Below the pieces are notes generated by a model. It saw only the letters and a list, made by a program, of their open reading frames with translations, had not been told where the DNA came from and made no database searches. Source: Rhodovarius crocodyli (GTDB lineage: Bacteria > Pseudomonadota > Alphaproteobacteria > Acetobacterales > Acetobacteraceae). Taken from it: a stretch of 64,000 nt of DNA. The translations under genes were made by a program, and so were the position numbers. Below, piece after piece: positions 26,642 to 36,890 of this stretch (position 1 is its first letter; every line of letters begins with the position of its first letter). Location: NCBI GenBank assembly GCA_945901085.1, contig CAMDJV010000001.1:227216-291215 (forward strand). The letters run 5' to 3'.

Positions 26642-27946
26642 ATGCCTGATACCCCCATGCCGATTGAGCCAAAGCTGAGCGAGGCCGCGCTGAGCGCCGG
26701 CCCGCCCAGGCGCCGCCGGCGCTGGCCCTGGGTTTTGGCGCTGCTGCTGGCGGGCGGCGGGGCGGCCGCCTGGTGGTTTTGGCCGCAATTGAGCGGCCAA
26801 GGCGCAGCACCGCCAGCCAGCACCCGCCCGGCCGGGCGCGGTGGGCGCTTCCAGGGCGCCGTGCCGGTCACCGCCATCGCCGCCGCACGGGCCGATATTC
26901 CCGTGCTGGTCGAGGCGCTGGGCACGGTGCAGGCGCTCAATTCCATCACCATCCGCAGCCAGGTGGACGGTATTTTGGTGGAAATCGGCTTCACCGAGGG
27001 GCAGGAGGTGCGCCGTGGTGATGTGCTGGCGCGGATCGATCCACGCGCCTATGCCGCCGCCCTGGCCCAGGCCGAGGCCAAACGCGCCCAGAATCTGGCG
27101 CTGCTGGCCAATGCCCGGCTCGATTTGCAGCGCTATGTGGAGTTGGCGCGCAGCAATGGCGCCTCCCGCCAACAGCTCGACACCCAGCGCGCCCAGGTGG
27201 CGCAATATGAGGCCCAAATTCAGGCCGATGATGCGACGATAGAGACCGCCCGCACCCAGTTGGATTTCGCCACCATCCGCTCGCCGATTGATGGCAGGGT
27301 GGGCATTCGCGGGGTGGATCAGGGCAATCTCATCCGCGCCGGTGATGCGAATGGCATTGTGCTGGTCAATCAGGTGGCGCCGATTTCGGTGCTCTTCACC
27401 CTGCCGCAGCAGGATTTGCCACGGGTGATCACCGCCATGCAGGCCGGGCCGGTGGTGGTGCAGGCGCTGGCCTCGGATGGCACGGTGCGCGCCAGCGGCA
27501 CCCTGCTCACCCCCGATAATATCGTGGACCAGACCACGGGGACAATCCGGCTCAAAGCAACCTTCGGCAATGAGGACCGGATGCTCTGGCCCGGCGCCTT
27601 CATCAATCTGCGCATCCAGCTGGGCCTGCTGCGCGGGGCGCTGACGGTGCCGCTGGCCGCGGTGCAGCGCGGGCCGGATGGCGCCTATGCCTTTGTGGTG
27701 CGGGCCGACAGCACGGTGGAGCAGCGCCCACTCGCGCTGGGGCTGATCACGGCGAGCCAGGCGGTGGTGCTGCGCGGCCTCACCCCCGGTGAGCAGGTGG
27801 TGACCTCGGGTGGGCTCAGGCTGACCAATGGCGCCGATGTGATTGTGGCCGAGCCGGTGCGCGCCGCCCCGGTGGCACCACCACCGGTGGGCGAGGGGCG
27901 CAGGCGGGGGCCGCGGCCGGGCGGCGGCGCTCCGGCGGCGCCGTGA
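26642..27946 (+). CDS. RND efflux periplasmic adaptor (MdtA-like)
   Basis: 434 aa. An N-terminal membrane anchor lies at about residues 24-44 (Arg-rich RRRRRWP then a Leu/Ala stretch). Then come the lipoyl half-motif VEALGTVQALNSITIRSQVD, a coiled-coil hairpin with RYVELARSNGASRQQLDTQ, FATIRSPIDGRVGIRGVDQG, and the barrel and membrane-proximal domains (PLAAVQRGPDGAYAFVV). The C-terminal tail is Pro/Arg/Gly-rich. Its order and motifs match the MdtA subfamily. The stop overlaps the GTG of the first pump gene. A regulator is not adjacent. Confidence 0.94.
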   Translation: MPDTPMPIEPKLSEAALSAGPPRRRRRWPWVLALLLAGGGAAAWWFWPQLSGQGAAPPASTRPAGRGGRFQGAVPVTAIAAARADIPVLVEALGTVQALNSITIRSQVDGILVEIGFTEGQEVRRGDVLARIDPRAYAAALAQAEAKRAQNLALLANARLDLQRYVELARSNGASRQQLDTQRAQVAQYEAQIQADDATIETARTQLDFATIRSPIDGRVGIRGVDQGNLIRAGDANGIVLVNQVAPISVLFTLPQQDLPRVITAMQAGPVVVQALASDGTVRASGTLLTPDNIVDQTTGTIRLKATFGNEDRMLWPGAFINLRIQLGLLRGALTVPLAAVQRGPDGAYAFVVRADSTVEQRPLALGLITASQAVVLRGLTPGEQVVTSGGLRLTNGADVIVAEPVRAAPVAPPPVGEGRRRGPRPGGGAPAAP

Positions 27947-30900
27947 GCGTCTCCGCCCCCTTCATCGCCCGGCCGGTGGCCACCTCGCTCCTCGCGGTGT
28001 CCATGCTGCTGGCCGGGTTGTTCGGTTATCTGAAGCTGCCGGTCTCGGCGCTGCCGGAGGTGGATTTCCCCACCATCGAGGTCACCACGCAATTGCCCGG
28101 CGCCTCGCCCGAGACGGTGGCGGTGCTCATCACCGCCTCGCTGGAGCGGCAATTGGCGCAGATCGCCGGCCTCGTGGATATGATCTCGGTGAGCAGCCCC
28201 GCCACCTCGCGCATCACCATGCAGTTCAATCTTGGCCGCGATATTGATGACGCAGCGCAGGATGTGCAGGCAGCGATCAATGCCGCGCGCGGCACCTTGC
28301 CGCTCAACCTCCCCTACCCGCCCACCTACGCCAAGGTGAACCCGGCCGACCCGCCGATCATGACCCTTGCCCTGACCTCGACCACCCTACCCATCCACCG
28401 CCTCTCCGATGCCGCGGATACCCTGCTGGCACAAAGGCTGGCGCAGGTTTCCGGGGTGGGGCGGGTGACGGTGCAGGGCAATATGCGGCCGGGGATGCGC
28501 ATTCAGGGCGACCCGCGCAGGCTCGCAGCCTATGGGCTATCGCTCGAGGATATCCGCTCCACCGTCATAGCCTCCAACCTCGCCGGCCCCAAGGGCTCGC
28601 TGGATGGGCCGCGCCAGGCCTCCTCGGTGATGGCCAATGACCAGATCGGCACAGCGGCTGGCTTTGCCAATCTGGTCATGGCCTGGCGCAATGGCGCGCC
28701 TGTGCGCATCGCCGATATTGGCGAGGTGCGGGAGGATCTGGAAAACACCCTCAACGCCGCCTGGTTCAATGGCAGCCGCGCCGTGCTGCTCGATGTGCAG
28801 CGCCAGCCCGGGGCCAATATCGTCGAGACGGTGGACCGGGTGCGCGAGCAGTTGGAGCGGCTGCAAAGCGGCCTGCCGGCCGGCATCGCGCTCAGCGTCG
28901 TGGCGGACCGGACGGAGACGATCCGCGCCTCGGTGCATGAGGTGCAATTCACCCTGGTGCTCTCGGTCGTTCTGGTGGTGGCGGTGATCTACGTGTTCCT
29001 GCGCACCGCCCGCGCCACGCTGGTGCCCGGCGTGGCCCTGCCGCTATCGATCATCGGCACCTTTGGCATCATGGCGCTATGGGGGTTTTCGCTGGACAAT
29101 CTCTCGCTGATGGCGCTGACCATCGCCACAGGCTTCGTGGTGGATGATGCGATCGTGATGATCGAGAATATCGTCCGCCTGATCGAGGATGGCGAGCACC
29201 CCCTGGTGGCGGCCTTCAAGGGGGCAAAGCAGATCGGCTTTACCGTGGTCAGCCTCACCGTCTCACTGGTGGCAGTGTTCATTCCGCTGCTGTTCATGCC
29301 CGGTGTGGTGGGGCGGCTGTTCAGCGAATTCGCCATCACGCTGAGTGTGGCGGTGGTGGTCTCCATGGTGGTCTCGCTCACCCTGACGCCGATGATGACG
29401 GGGCGGCTGATGCGCAGCGCCGGCATGGACCAACCCGGCTGGCTGGCACGGCAATGTGAGCGCGGCTTTGACTGGCTGCGCGATCATTACGCCACGAGCC
29501 TGCGCTGGGTGCTGCGGCATGAATGGCTCATGCTAGGGCTCAGTCTTGCCACGCTGCTGGGCACGATCTGGCTTTATATCGCCATGCCCAAGGGTTTTTT
29601 GCCGGCACAGGATACCGGGCTTTTGGTGATCACCACCGAGGGACCGGAAGATGCCTCCTTCGCGCGGCTCTCAGCCCTGCAATTGCAGGTGGCGGAATTG
29701 GTGCGGGCAGACCCCGATGTGACGGGGGTGACCGCCATTGCCGGCGCCGGTACGGTCAATGCAGCGCAGAATAATGGCCGGATTACCGCGGTGCTGAAGC
29801 CACGCGGCCAGCGTGCCGCCTCGGCGCAGCAGATCGCAGCGCGAATGGCACCGGTGCTGGCCACCGTCCCGGGCGTGGTGTCGCAAATTCAGGCGGTGCA
29901 GGATATTCAGATCGGCGCACGGGTCACCTCTACGCAGTACCAATACACGCTGACCGATTCAGATGCGGCACGGCTGCGCGAATGGGCACCGCGGCTGCTG
30001 GCGGCGCTGCGCGAATTGCCGAGCCTGGCCCAGGTCAATAGCGACCAGCGCGATAGTGGCCTGCGGGTGCATGTGGAGGTGGATCGCGATATGGCCGCAC
30101 GCCTGGGCGTGACCATGCAGGCGGTGGATGACATACTGTATGACGCCTTTGGCCAACGCCAGATCAGCACGATCTACGCCCAGACCAACCAGTATCGGGT
30201 GATCCTCGAAGCCACCCCCGAATTACGCGATGACCCCAGCCTCATCGGCCTGCTCCGGGTGCCAGGTGCGGTGAGCAACCAAGGTGCAGGATTTGCCGCC
30301 ACCACGGTGACAGCGGGTGCCACGGTGGGCGCCACCTCGGCCAGCGCACAGGGCAATTACCAGGTGCCCCTCGCCGCCATTGCCACCATCACCCAGCGCG
30401 CGGGGCCGCTCACGATCACGCGGCAGGACCAGTTTCCGGCGGTGACGATTGGCTTTGATCTCGCACCCGGAATATCGCTCAGCCATGCCGTGAGCGATAT
30501 TCTCGCCGCCGGGGCGCAGCTGGGACTGCCCGATACCGTGGCTGGCGAATTTTCCGGCGATGCGGCGGAATTCAACCGCTCGCTCGCCTCCACGCCCTGG
30601 CTGATCCTGGCGGCGGTGGTGGTGATCTATCTGGTGCTGGGCGTGTTGTATGAGAGCGTGGTGCACCCGATCACCATTCTCTCCACCCTGCCCTCGGCCG
30701 GGATCGGGGCGCTGCTGGCGCTGTGGGTATGTGGGCTTGACCTGTCGGTGGTGGGGCTGATCGGCATCGTGCTGCTGATGGGCATAGTCAAGAAGAACGC
30801 GATCATGATGATCGACTTCGCGCTGGAGGTGCAGCGCGACCATGGGCGCTCCGCCGATGAGGCAATCTATGAGGCCTGCGTGCTGCGGTTTCGCCCCATC

Positions 30901-31116
30901 ATGATGACCACCATGGCGGCGCTGCTGGGGGCGGTGCCGCTGGTTATTGGCAATGGACCGGGCAGCGAATTGCGCCTGCCGCTCGGCGTCTCGGTGATCG
31001 GCGGCCTGCTGCTGAGCCAGGTCATCACGCTCTACACCACACCGGTGATTTATCTGGCGCTGGAGCGGCTGCGGGTGCGGCTGGGCGGCGCTGAACAGAC
31101 CGCGCCGGCGGAGTAA
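27943..31116 (+). CDS. RND efflux inner-membrane permease 1 (MdtB-like)
   Basis: 1057 aa from GTG 27943 (MSVSAPFIARPVATSLLAVS), with twelve membrane segments and two large periplasmic loops as in the HAE1 family. Seen are the proton-relay Asp pair in TM4 (GFVVDDAIVMIENIVRLIED), LPGASPETVAVLITASLERQ in the porter domain, and the second-half helix IVLLMGIVKKNAIMMIDFAL. A short Gly/Thr/Ala-rich insertion at about residues 775-800 (VTAGATVGATSAS) is unusual. It sits 2 bp before the second pump gene, and paired pumps of this kind assemble as B2C heterotrimers in E. coli MdtBC. Confidence 0.95.
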   Translation: MSVSAPFIARPVATSLLAVSMLLAGLFGYLKLPVSALPEVDFPTIEVTTQLPGASPETVAVLITASLERQLAQIAGLVDMISVSSPATSRITMQFNLGRDIDDAAQDVQAAINAARGTLPLNLPYPPTYAKVNPADPPIMTLALTSTTLPIHRLSDAADTLLAQRLAQVSGVGRVTVQGNMRPGMRIQGDPRRLAAYGLSLEDIRSTVIASNLAGPKGSLDGPRQASSVMANDQIGTAAGFANLVMAWRNGAPVRIADIGEVREDLENTLNAAWFNGSRAVLLDVQRQPGANIVETVDRVREQLERLQSGLPAGIALSVVADRTETIRASVHEVQFTLVLSVVLVVAVIYVFLRTARATLVPGVALPLSIIGTFGIMALWGFSLDNLSLMALTIATGFVVDDAIVMIENIVRLIEDGEHPLVAAFKGAKQIGFTVVSLTVSLVAVFIPLLFMPGVVGRLFSEFAITLSVAVVVSMVVSLTLTPMMTGRLMRSAGMDQPGWLARQCERGFDWLRDHYATSLRWVLRHEWLMLGLSLATLLGTIWLYIAMPKGFLPAQDTGLLVITTEGPEDASFARLSALQLQVAELVRADPDVTGVTAIAGAGTVNAAQNNGRITAVLKPRGQRAASAQQIAARMAPVLATVPGVVSQIQAVQDIQIGARVTSTQYQYTLTDSDAARLREWAPRLLAALRELPSLAQVNSDQRDSGLRVHVEVDRDMAARLGVTMQAVDDILYDAFGQRQISTIYAQTNQYRVILEATPELRDDPSLIGLLRVPGAVSNQGAGFAATTVTAGATVGATSASAQGNYQVPLAAIATITQRAGPLTITRQDQFPAVTIGFDLAPGISLSHAVSDILAAGAQLGLPDTVAGEFSGDAAEFNRSLASTPWLILAAVVVIYLVLGVLYESVVHPITILSTLPSAGIGALLALWVCGLDLSVVGLIGIVLLMGIVKKNAIMMIDFALEVQRDHGRSADEAIYEACVLRFRPIMMTTMAALLGAVPLVIGNGPGSELRLPLGVSVIGGLLLSQVITLYTTPVIYLALERLRVRLGGAEQTAPAE

Positions 31117-31118
31117 CG

Positions 31119-34100
31119 GTGTCGATCTCCGCCCTCTTCATCCAAAGGCCCATCGCCACGATGATGCTGGCCCTGGGCCTCGCCTTGTCAGGCATGGTAG
31201 CGTATTTCGCCCTGCCCATCGCGCCATTGCCCAGGGTTGATCTGCCCACCATCGTGGTCACCGCCAGCCAACCCGGGGCGGACCCGGCGGTGATGGCCTC
31301 ATCGGTGGCCGCCCCCCTGGAGCGGCGGCTGGGGGCGATTGCGGGGGTGGCCGAACTCACCTCTACCTCCTCACTCGGCAATACCGCCATTGTGGTGCAA
31401 TTCGACCTCAACCGCAGGATCGGCGATGCGGCAAAGGATGTGCTGTCGGCGATCAATGCTGCGGGCACGGACCTGCCGGCCGGCATGCCCAACCCACCGA
31501 ATTTCCGCCGCGCCAACCCCGCCGATGCGCCGGTGCTCATCCTCGCCGTCACCTCCGATACCCTGGCCCCCGGCGCGGTCTATGACGCGGTGGATAGCAT
31601 CATCTCCCCCCGCATAGCCCGTGTGGAGGGTGTGGCGCAGGTGATTGTCACCGGCGCCGAACAGCCCGCGGTGCGGGTGCAGGTGGACCCTGCTGCCGCC
31701 GCCTCGGCCGGGATTTCGATGGAGAGCATTCGCTCCACCATCAATACCGCCAATATCACCCAACCCACAGGGCTGATCGAGGGCATGGTCCAAGGCGGCG
31801 CCATTTCGGTCAATGACCGGATCGAGCGGCCTGAGGATTATGGCAACCTTGTTCTGCGGGCGCAGAATGGCGCGATCATGCGCCTCTCCTCCATCGCCAA
31901 TGTGGAACTGGGCGTGCGCGATAGGCGGCAGGCGGGCATGTTTAACGGCCGCCCGGCCGTCATCATGGTCGTCTTCAAGCAGCCCGATGCCAATGTGATC
32001 GAGGTCGTGGATGGCATTCAACGCCTGCTGCCCGACCTGGCGCGCTGGGTGCCGGCGGGGGTGAGGGTCAATACCCTCCGCGACGGTTCACAAACCATCC
32101 GCGCCTCGGTGAGCGAGGTGCAGCACACGCTGGTCATTTCCATCATCCTGGTGGTGGCGGTGGTGGCGCTGTTCCTGCGGCGCCGGGCGGCGGTGGTGGC
32201 GGCGGCCATCTCGGTGCCGCTCTCGCTGCTGGGCACGCTGTCGGTGATGTGGCTGGTGGGCTATTCGCTGAACAATCTCTCGCTCATGGCGCTCACCATC
32301 TCGGTGGGGTTTGTCGTCGATGATGCCATTGTCATGATCGAGAACATGACCCGGCTGCGCGAGCGCGGCATGGGGCGGATGGCGGCAGCGCTCGAAGGGG
32401 CGCGGCAGATCGGTTTCACCGTGGTCTCGATCACGCTGTCGCTCATCGCGGTGTTCATCCCGCTGCTCTTCATGCCGGGCATTGTGGGGCGGCTGTTTCG
32501 CGAATTTTCCGTCACCCTCGCGATTGCTGTGGCGATATCCGCCGTCATCTCGCTCACCGTCACGCCGATGATCGCAGCGCGGATGGGTGCGGAGAAGGAA
32601 GGCCCGCATGGCTGGTTCGGCCGGCAATTCGAGCGCGGCATGGAGGGGCTGATCCAGGGCTATATGTGGTCACTGCGCCATGTGCTGCGGTTTCGCCGCC
32701 TGATGCTGGTCTTCACCCTGGGCCTCGTGGGGGTGACGGTCTGGCTCTACACCATCGTGCCGAAGGATTTCTTCCCGCAGCAGGATACCGGGCTGATTGT
32801 GGGGGTGGTGCAGGCCGCACCCGATACCTCCTATCGCGCCATGGTGGAGATCTATAATCAGGCCACCGAAATCATCGGCCGGGATCCCGCGGTGGCCTCG
32901 CTCGGCGGCTCGGTGGGTGGTGGCAATGGCAATGCCTCGGCCACGACGGCGCGGTTTTTCATTTCGCTGAAAAATATCTCCGAACGGCCAGGCACCACGG
33001 CAGAGCGCATCATCAACCGCCTGCGGCCACAATTGGCGGCGCTGCCCGGCACCCAGGTGTTTCTGCGCGCCATTCAGGACATCAATGCCGGCGGCAGGCC
33101 AGGCAATGCGCAATTCCAATATGTTTTGCTCGCGCCGGATTTGGCGGAACTGCAAAGCTGGTCCGAGACATTGGTGCGCCGGCTGCGGGAATTGCCGCAA
33201 CTGGCCGATGTCTCCTCCGATCAGCAGCGCTCAGGGCTGGTCTCACGCCTTGTGGTGGACCGTGATGCGGCGGCACGGCTGGGCATCTCCTTCCAGGCGG
33301 TGAACCAGACGCTGAACAACGCCTTCTCCCAGCGCCAGGTCAGCGTGATTTATCGCGCCCGCAACCAGTATCGGGTGATCCTGGAGGTTGATCCGGCCAT
33401 GGCGGAGGACCCGCGGCAATTCGACCATCTCTTCGTGCCCGGGCGCGGGGGCGTGCAGGTGCCCATCAGCGCCTTCGCCCGGCTGGAGCGCGCGGCCGCC
33501 CCGCTGGCCATCACCCATCAGGGGCAATTCCCGGCCTCAACCATCACTTTCAACCTGCGCGAAGGCGTGGCGCTGGGCGAGGCGGGGCGGCTGATCGAGC
33601 AGGCGCAGTTGGATGTGCAAATGCCCGGCTCCATCCGTGGCGAATTTGCCGGCAATGCCCGGGTGTTCCGCAATTTCCAGACCGGCCAGGGGCTGCTCAT
33701 CCTGGCGGCGCTGCTGAGCATCTATCTCGTGCTGGGCATTCTCTATGAGAGCCTGATCCACCCGCTCACCATCATCTCCACCCTGCCCACGGCGGGCATT
33801 GGCTGCCTGCTGGCGCTGTTGGTGACCAAGACGCCGTTCACCGTCATCGCCCTCATCGGCGTGATCCTGCTGATGGGCATTGTGAAGAAAAACGCGATCA
33901 TGATGGTCGATTTCGCCCTCCAGCATGAGCGTGACGGCGGCGAGCCGGGCGAGGCGGCTATACTGGAAGCCTGCCGCGAGCGGTTTCGGCCGATTTTGAT
34001 GACGACGATGGCCGCGCTGTTTGGCGCCATCCCACTTGCCTTCGCCTCAGGTGCCGGGGGCGAGTTGCGCCAGCCGCTGGGCATCGCGATCATCGGCGGG

Positions 34101-34211
34101 CTGGCGCTGTCGCAATTACTGACGCTCTACACCACACCGGTGGTGTATTTGGCGCTGGAGAATTTGGCCGGCGGCCGGCGGGCCAAAATACTCACGGCCC
34201 CGGCGGAATAG
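31119..34211 (+). CDS. RND efflux inner-membrane permease 2 (MdtC-like)
   Basis: 1030 aa from GTG 31119 (MSISALFIQRPIATMMLALG). It is a paralogue of the preceding pump with the same twelve-helix layout. The TM4 Asp pair is GFVVDDAIVMIENMTRLRER, and the second-half motif is VILLMGIVKKNAIMMVDFAL. The two-pump arrangement, with adaptor and outer-membrane factor in the same operon, indicates an MdtABC-type drug or metabolite exporter. The 3' end is only 3 bp from the oppositely oriented engB, leaving no room for a separate terminator. Confidence 0.95.
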   Translation: MSISALFIQRPIATMMLALGLALSGMVAYFALPIAPLPRVDLPTIVVTASQPGADPAVMASSVAAPLERRLGAIAGVAELTSTSSLGNTAIVVQFDLNRRIGDAAKDVLSAINAAGTDLPAGMPNPPNFRRANPADAPVLILAVTSDTLAPGAVYDAVDSIISPRIARVEGVAQVIVTGAEQPAVRVQVDPAAAASAGISMESIRSTINTANITQPTGLIEGMVQGGAISVNDRIERPEDYGNLVLRAQNGAIMRLSSIANVELGVRDRRQAGMFNGRPAVIMVVFKQPDANVIEVVDGIQRLLPDLARWVPAGVRVNTLRDGSQTIRASVSEVQHTLVISIILVVAVVALFLRRRAAVVAAAISVPLSLLGTLSVMWLVGYSLNNLSLMALTISVGFVVDDAIVMIENMTRLRERGMGRMAAALEGARQIGFTVVSITLSLIAVFIPLLFMPGIVGRLFREFSVTLAIAVAISAVISLTVTPMIAARMGAEKEGPHGWFGRQFERGMEGLIQGYMWSLRHVLRFRRLMLVFTLGLVGVTVWLYTIVPKDFFPQQDTGLIVGVVQAAPDTSYRAMVEIYNQATEIIGRDPAVASLGGSVGGGNGNASATTARFFISLKNISERPGTTAERIINRLRPQLAALPGTQVFLRAIQDINAGGRPGNAQFQYVLLAPDLAELQSWSETLVRRLRELPQLADVSSDQQRSGLVSRLVVDRDAAARLGISFQAVNQTLNNAFSQRQVSVIYRARNQYRVILEVDPAMAEDPRQFDHLFVPGRGGVQVPISAFARLERAAAPLAITHQGQFPASTITFNLREGVALGEAGRLIEQAQLDVQMPGSIRGEFAGNARVFRNFQTGQGLLILAALLSIYLVLGILYESLIHPLTIISTLPTAGIGCLLALLVTKTPFTVIALIGVILLMGIVKKNAIMMVDFALQHERDGGEPGEAAILEACRERFRPILMTTMAALFGAIPLAFASGAGGELRQPLGIAIIGGLALSQLLTLYTTPVVYLALENLAGGRRAKILTAPAE

Positions 34212-34214
34212 GTC

Positions 34215-34871
34215 CTAAACCTCGGCCAGGGTCGCCAATTCCGCCCGCAGATTGGCAATCCCCGTGCCCTTCTCGCTGCTGGTGGTGATGACCAGCGGAT
34301 GGGCCGCGGTGTATTTGCGCACCAGTTCAGCCGCCTGAAGTTGGCGTTGCGCCAGCCAATAGGGCTTGGCGTCATCGGCCTTGGTCAGCACGATCTGAAA
34401 GCCCACGGCGGCCTCGTTCAGCAGGCCCATGGCGGCCTCGTCGCTCGCCTTGGTCTCGATCCGGGCATCGAGCAGCAGCAGCACCCGGCGCAGGGTGGGG
34501 CGGCCGCGCAAGAAGTCGAACATCAGCCCCTGCCAATCCTCCTTCACCGCCTTGGCCGCCTGGGCGTAGCCATAGCCCGGCATGTCCACCAGGCCGAGCC
34601 GACCACCGAGATCGAAGAAATTCAACTGCTTGGTACGCCCGGGCGTATGCGACACCCGCGCCAGCGCATTATGCCCGACCAGCGCGTTGATCAGTGAGGA
34701 TTTGCCCACATTGGAGCGGCCGCACAGCGCGATCTCGGGCAGGCCCGGCGGCGGCAATTGGTCGATACGCTGGGCGGCAAAGAAAAACTCGCAGGGCTTG
34801 GCAAAGAGCAGACGGCCGGTCTCCACCAGCGCCGCGCGCTCCTCATCATCCCGTGCTTCCAATAATCCCAT
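34215..34871 (-). CDS. engB: Ribosome biogenesis GTP-binding protein EngB (YihA/YsxC)
   Basis: 218 aa TRAFAC GTPase. G1 is GRSNVGKSSLINALVG, G2 the Thr in GRTKQLNFFD, G3 LVDMPGYGYAQA, G4 LTKADD, and G5 TTSSEKGTG. It is needed for late assembly of the large ribosomal subunit. Its start overlaps the yidC stop by 1 bp. In many alphaproteobacteria argB follows engB; here the RND operon converges on it instead and argB lies at 51375. Confidence 0.96.
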   Translation of the reverse strand: MGLLEARDDEERAALVETGRLLFAKPCEFFFAAQRIDQLPPPGLPEIALCGRSNVGKSSLINALVGHNALARVSHTPGRTKQLNFFDLGGRLGLVDMPGYGYAQAAKAVKEDWQGLMFDFLRGRPTLRRVLLLLDARIETKASDEAAMGLLNEAAVGFQIVLTKADDAKPYWLAQRQLQAAELVRKYTAAHPLVITTSSEKGTGIANLRAELATLAEV

Positions 34872-36601
34872 CAGGCCTTCGCTGCTTTCTTCGCCTCATG
34901 CTTGCGCATGATCCACCATTGTTGCGCCATGGAGAGCAGGTTGTTCCAGGACCAGTAGATCACCAAGCCGGCGGGGAAGCTGGCCAGCATGAAGGTGAAG
35001 ATCACCGGCATCCATTGGAAGATCTTGGCCTGGACCGGGTCCGGCGGCTGTGGGTTCAGCTTCTGCTGGAAGAACATGGTCACGCCCATGATCAGCGCCC
35101 AGGCCGGCAGGTGGAAGAAGGCCGGCGGATCAAAGGGAATGAGCCCGAACAGATTGAACAAGTTGGTCGGATCAGGCGCCGAAAGGTCCAAAATCCAACC
35201 AAAGAACGGCGCATGCCGCATTTCAATGGTAACAAACAGCACCTTGTAAAGTGCAAAGAACACCGGAATTTGCAGCAATATCGGCAGACAGCCCGAGGCT
35301 GGGTTGATCTTCTCGGCCTTGTAGAGCGCCATCATCTCGCGCTGCAATTGCTGCGGGTCGTCCTTATAGCGCTCGCGCAGCTCGGTCATTTTCGGCCCTA
35401 GCACCTTCATGCCGGCCATGGAACTATAGGCCTTATTCGCCAAGGGGAGAAAGAGGAGCTTGAGCGCGAATGTAAAGATAAGAATAGCGATACCGAAATT
35501 GCCAGTTAACTTGAACAACCAGTCAATTCCATAGAAAAATGGCTTGGTGATGAAATAAAACCAACCAAAATCAATCGCCTTGTCAAAATCCTGAATATTC
35601 AGCGTGCTGCGATAGGCATCGAGCAGCAACACCTCCTTGGCACCGGCAAAGAGCCGGCTGGAGAGTTCACCCGTCGCACCCGGCGCCACGCTTTGCGGTG
35701 CGGGCAGCGCGATATCAGCCTGCCAGCGATCGACGCCATTGTCTGAGATGTGGCGGAAACTATGCCGCAGCCGGGTCGCCGGGTCCTGCGGCATCAGCGC
35801 CGTCAGCCAGTATTTATCGGTAAAGCCGGCCCAACCGCCGGCGCTCTCGCCCTCGAAGGCGGGGCCACGGCGCGTCGTCGCCTCCTTCTTGCCGGCATCA
35901 TAGGTGACCTCGGTCAACCGCCCATCCAGCACGCCCACATAGCCTTCGTGAAGGATGAAAAAGCCGGCGATCTGGGGCGTGCGCTCGCGCCGGATGCGCG
36001 CCCAGGGCAGCACCGTCACCGCCTCGGCGGCGGTGTTGCGTACCCGCTGCACCACGCTGACCATATAATTGGGGTCAAGCCGCATCTCGGCCTCGAAGAT
36101 CTGGCCCTGGCCGTTATCCCACTCGAATACCACGGGCTGGCCCGGGGCGAGCGGCCCGCCGGCCACGCGCCAATCGGTGTTGATATCGGGCACGCGGGTG
36201 CGGCCATCGGCGGCGGTCCAGCCCCATTGGGCAAAGTAGCCATCCGTCCGGCCTCGCGGATTCAACAGGCGCACCAGCGGCGAGCCGGGCTCCACCGTCT
36301 CATTATAATCACGCAGCGTGAGCATATCGAGCTGCAAGCCGCGGGCGGAGATGCTGCCCTGCACCCGGGCATTCTCCACCGCCACCCGCGCGGGGGGCGG
36401 CAGCGCCGCATCGGTGGCAGCGGTCAGGCTGTCACCCAGCGCCTGAGCGGAGGGCTGTGGCACGCCGGCAGGCGCCGCCGGCGCGCTGGCCTGCGGCGCG
36501 GGCGCCACAATATCGGGCCGATTGGCGCGGTTATAGACATCGAACACCAGCAGGATGCCGATGGAGATGGCGATGGCCGCCAGCAGACGCTTCTGGTCCA
36601 T
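34871..36601 (-). CDS. yidC: Membrane protein insertase YidC
   Basis: 576 aa, starting MDQKRLLAAIAISIGILLVF, the standard N-terminal membrane helix of Gram-negative YidC. The frame is open upstream but overlaps yidD. A Pro/Ala-rich linker leads to a large periplasmic P1 domain (about residues 75-345, with ending ELSSRLFAGAKEVLLLDAYR), followed by the conserved five-helix insertase core (FALKLLFLPLANKAYSSMAG, KINPASGCLPILLQIPVFFA, FPAGLVIYWSWNNLLSMAQQ). It inserts proteins into the inner membrane with or without Sec. It sits in the conserved rpmH-rnpA-yidD-yidC-engB order. Confidence 0.97.
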   Translation of the reverse strand: MDQKRLLAAIAISIGILLVFDVYNRANRPDIVAPAPQASAPAAPAGVPQPSAQALGDSLTAATDAALPPPARVAVENARVQGSISARGLQLDMLTLRDYNETVEPGSPLVRLLNPRGRTDGYFAQWGWTAADGRTRVPDINTDWRVAGGPLAPGQPVVFEWDNGQGQIFEAEMRLDPNYMVSVVQRVRNTAAEAVTVLPWARIRRERTPQIAGFFILHEGYVGVLDGRLTEVTYDAGKKEATTRRGPAFEGESAGGWAGFTDKYWLTALMPQDPATRLRHSFRHISDNGVDRWQADIALPAPQSVAPGATGELSSRLFAGAKEVLLLDAYRSTLNIQDFDKAIDFGWFYFITKPFFYGIDWLFKLTGNFGIAILIFTFALKLLFLPLANKAYSSMAGMKVLGPKMTELRERYKDDPQQLQREMMALYKAEKINPASGCLPILLQIPVFFALYKVLFVTIEMRHAPFFGWILDLSAPDPTNLFNLFGLIPFDPPAFFHLPAWALIMGVTMFFQQKLNPQPPDPVQAKIFQWMPVIFTFMLASFPAGLVIYWSWNNLLSMAQQWWIMRKHEAKKAAKA

Positions 36602-36632
36602 GTTGTCCGTTACAATCGAGTGGCTGGCAGGT

Positions 36633-36890
36633 TCAGCGGGAGTGGGATGGCGGCACGGGGTCGTACCCCCCTTTATGCCAGGGGTTGCAGCGCAATATGC
36701 GCCCGACCGCAAGCCCTGTTCCGCGAATAGCGCCATGGGAGGACAAAGCCTCCAGCGCATATTCCGAACAGCTGGGGTAATGGCGGCAATGCGCGCCGAT
36801 AAACGGGCGCAAAGTGTACTGGTAAGCCCGCACCGCGCCACGCAGCAGCAATACGGCTGGGTCTTGCTGTTTCAGCCGGGCAAGGCTCAT
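36633..36890 (-). CDS. yidD: Membrane protein insertion efficiency factor YidD
   Basis: 85 aa. The family core is complete: RAYQYTLRPFIGAHCRHYPS, then CSEYALEALSSHGAIRGTGL with three Cys (HCRHYPSCSEYA and RILRCNPWHKGGYDPVP). It is a small amphipathic protein at the inner face of the membrane that helps YidC-dependent insertion. It overlaps rnpA by 4 bp, and 31 bp separate it from yidC. Confidence 0.96.
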   Translation of the reverse strand: MSLARLKQQDPAVLLLRGAVRAYQYTLRPFIGAHCRHYPSCSEYALEALSSHGAIRGTGLAVGRILRCNPWHKGGYDPVPPSHSR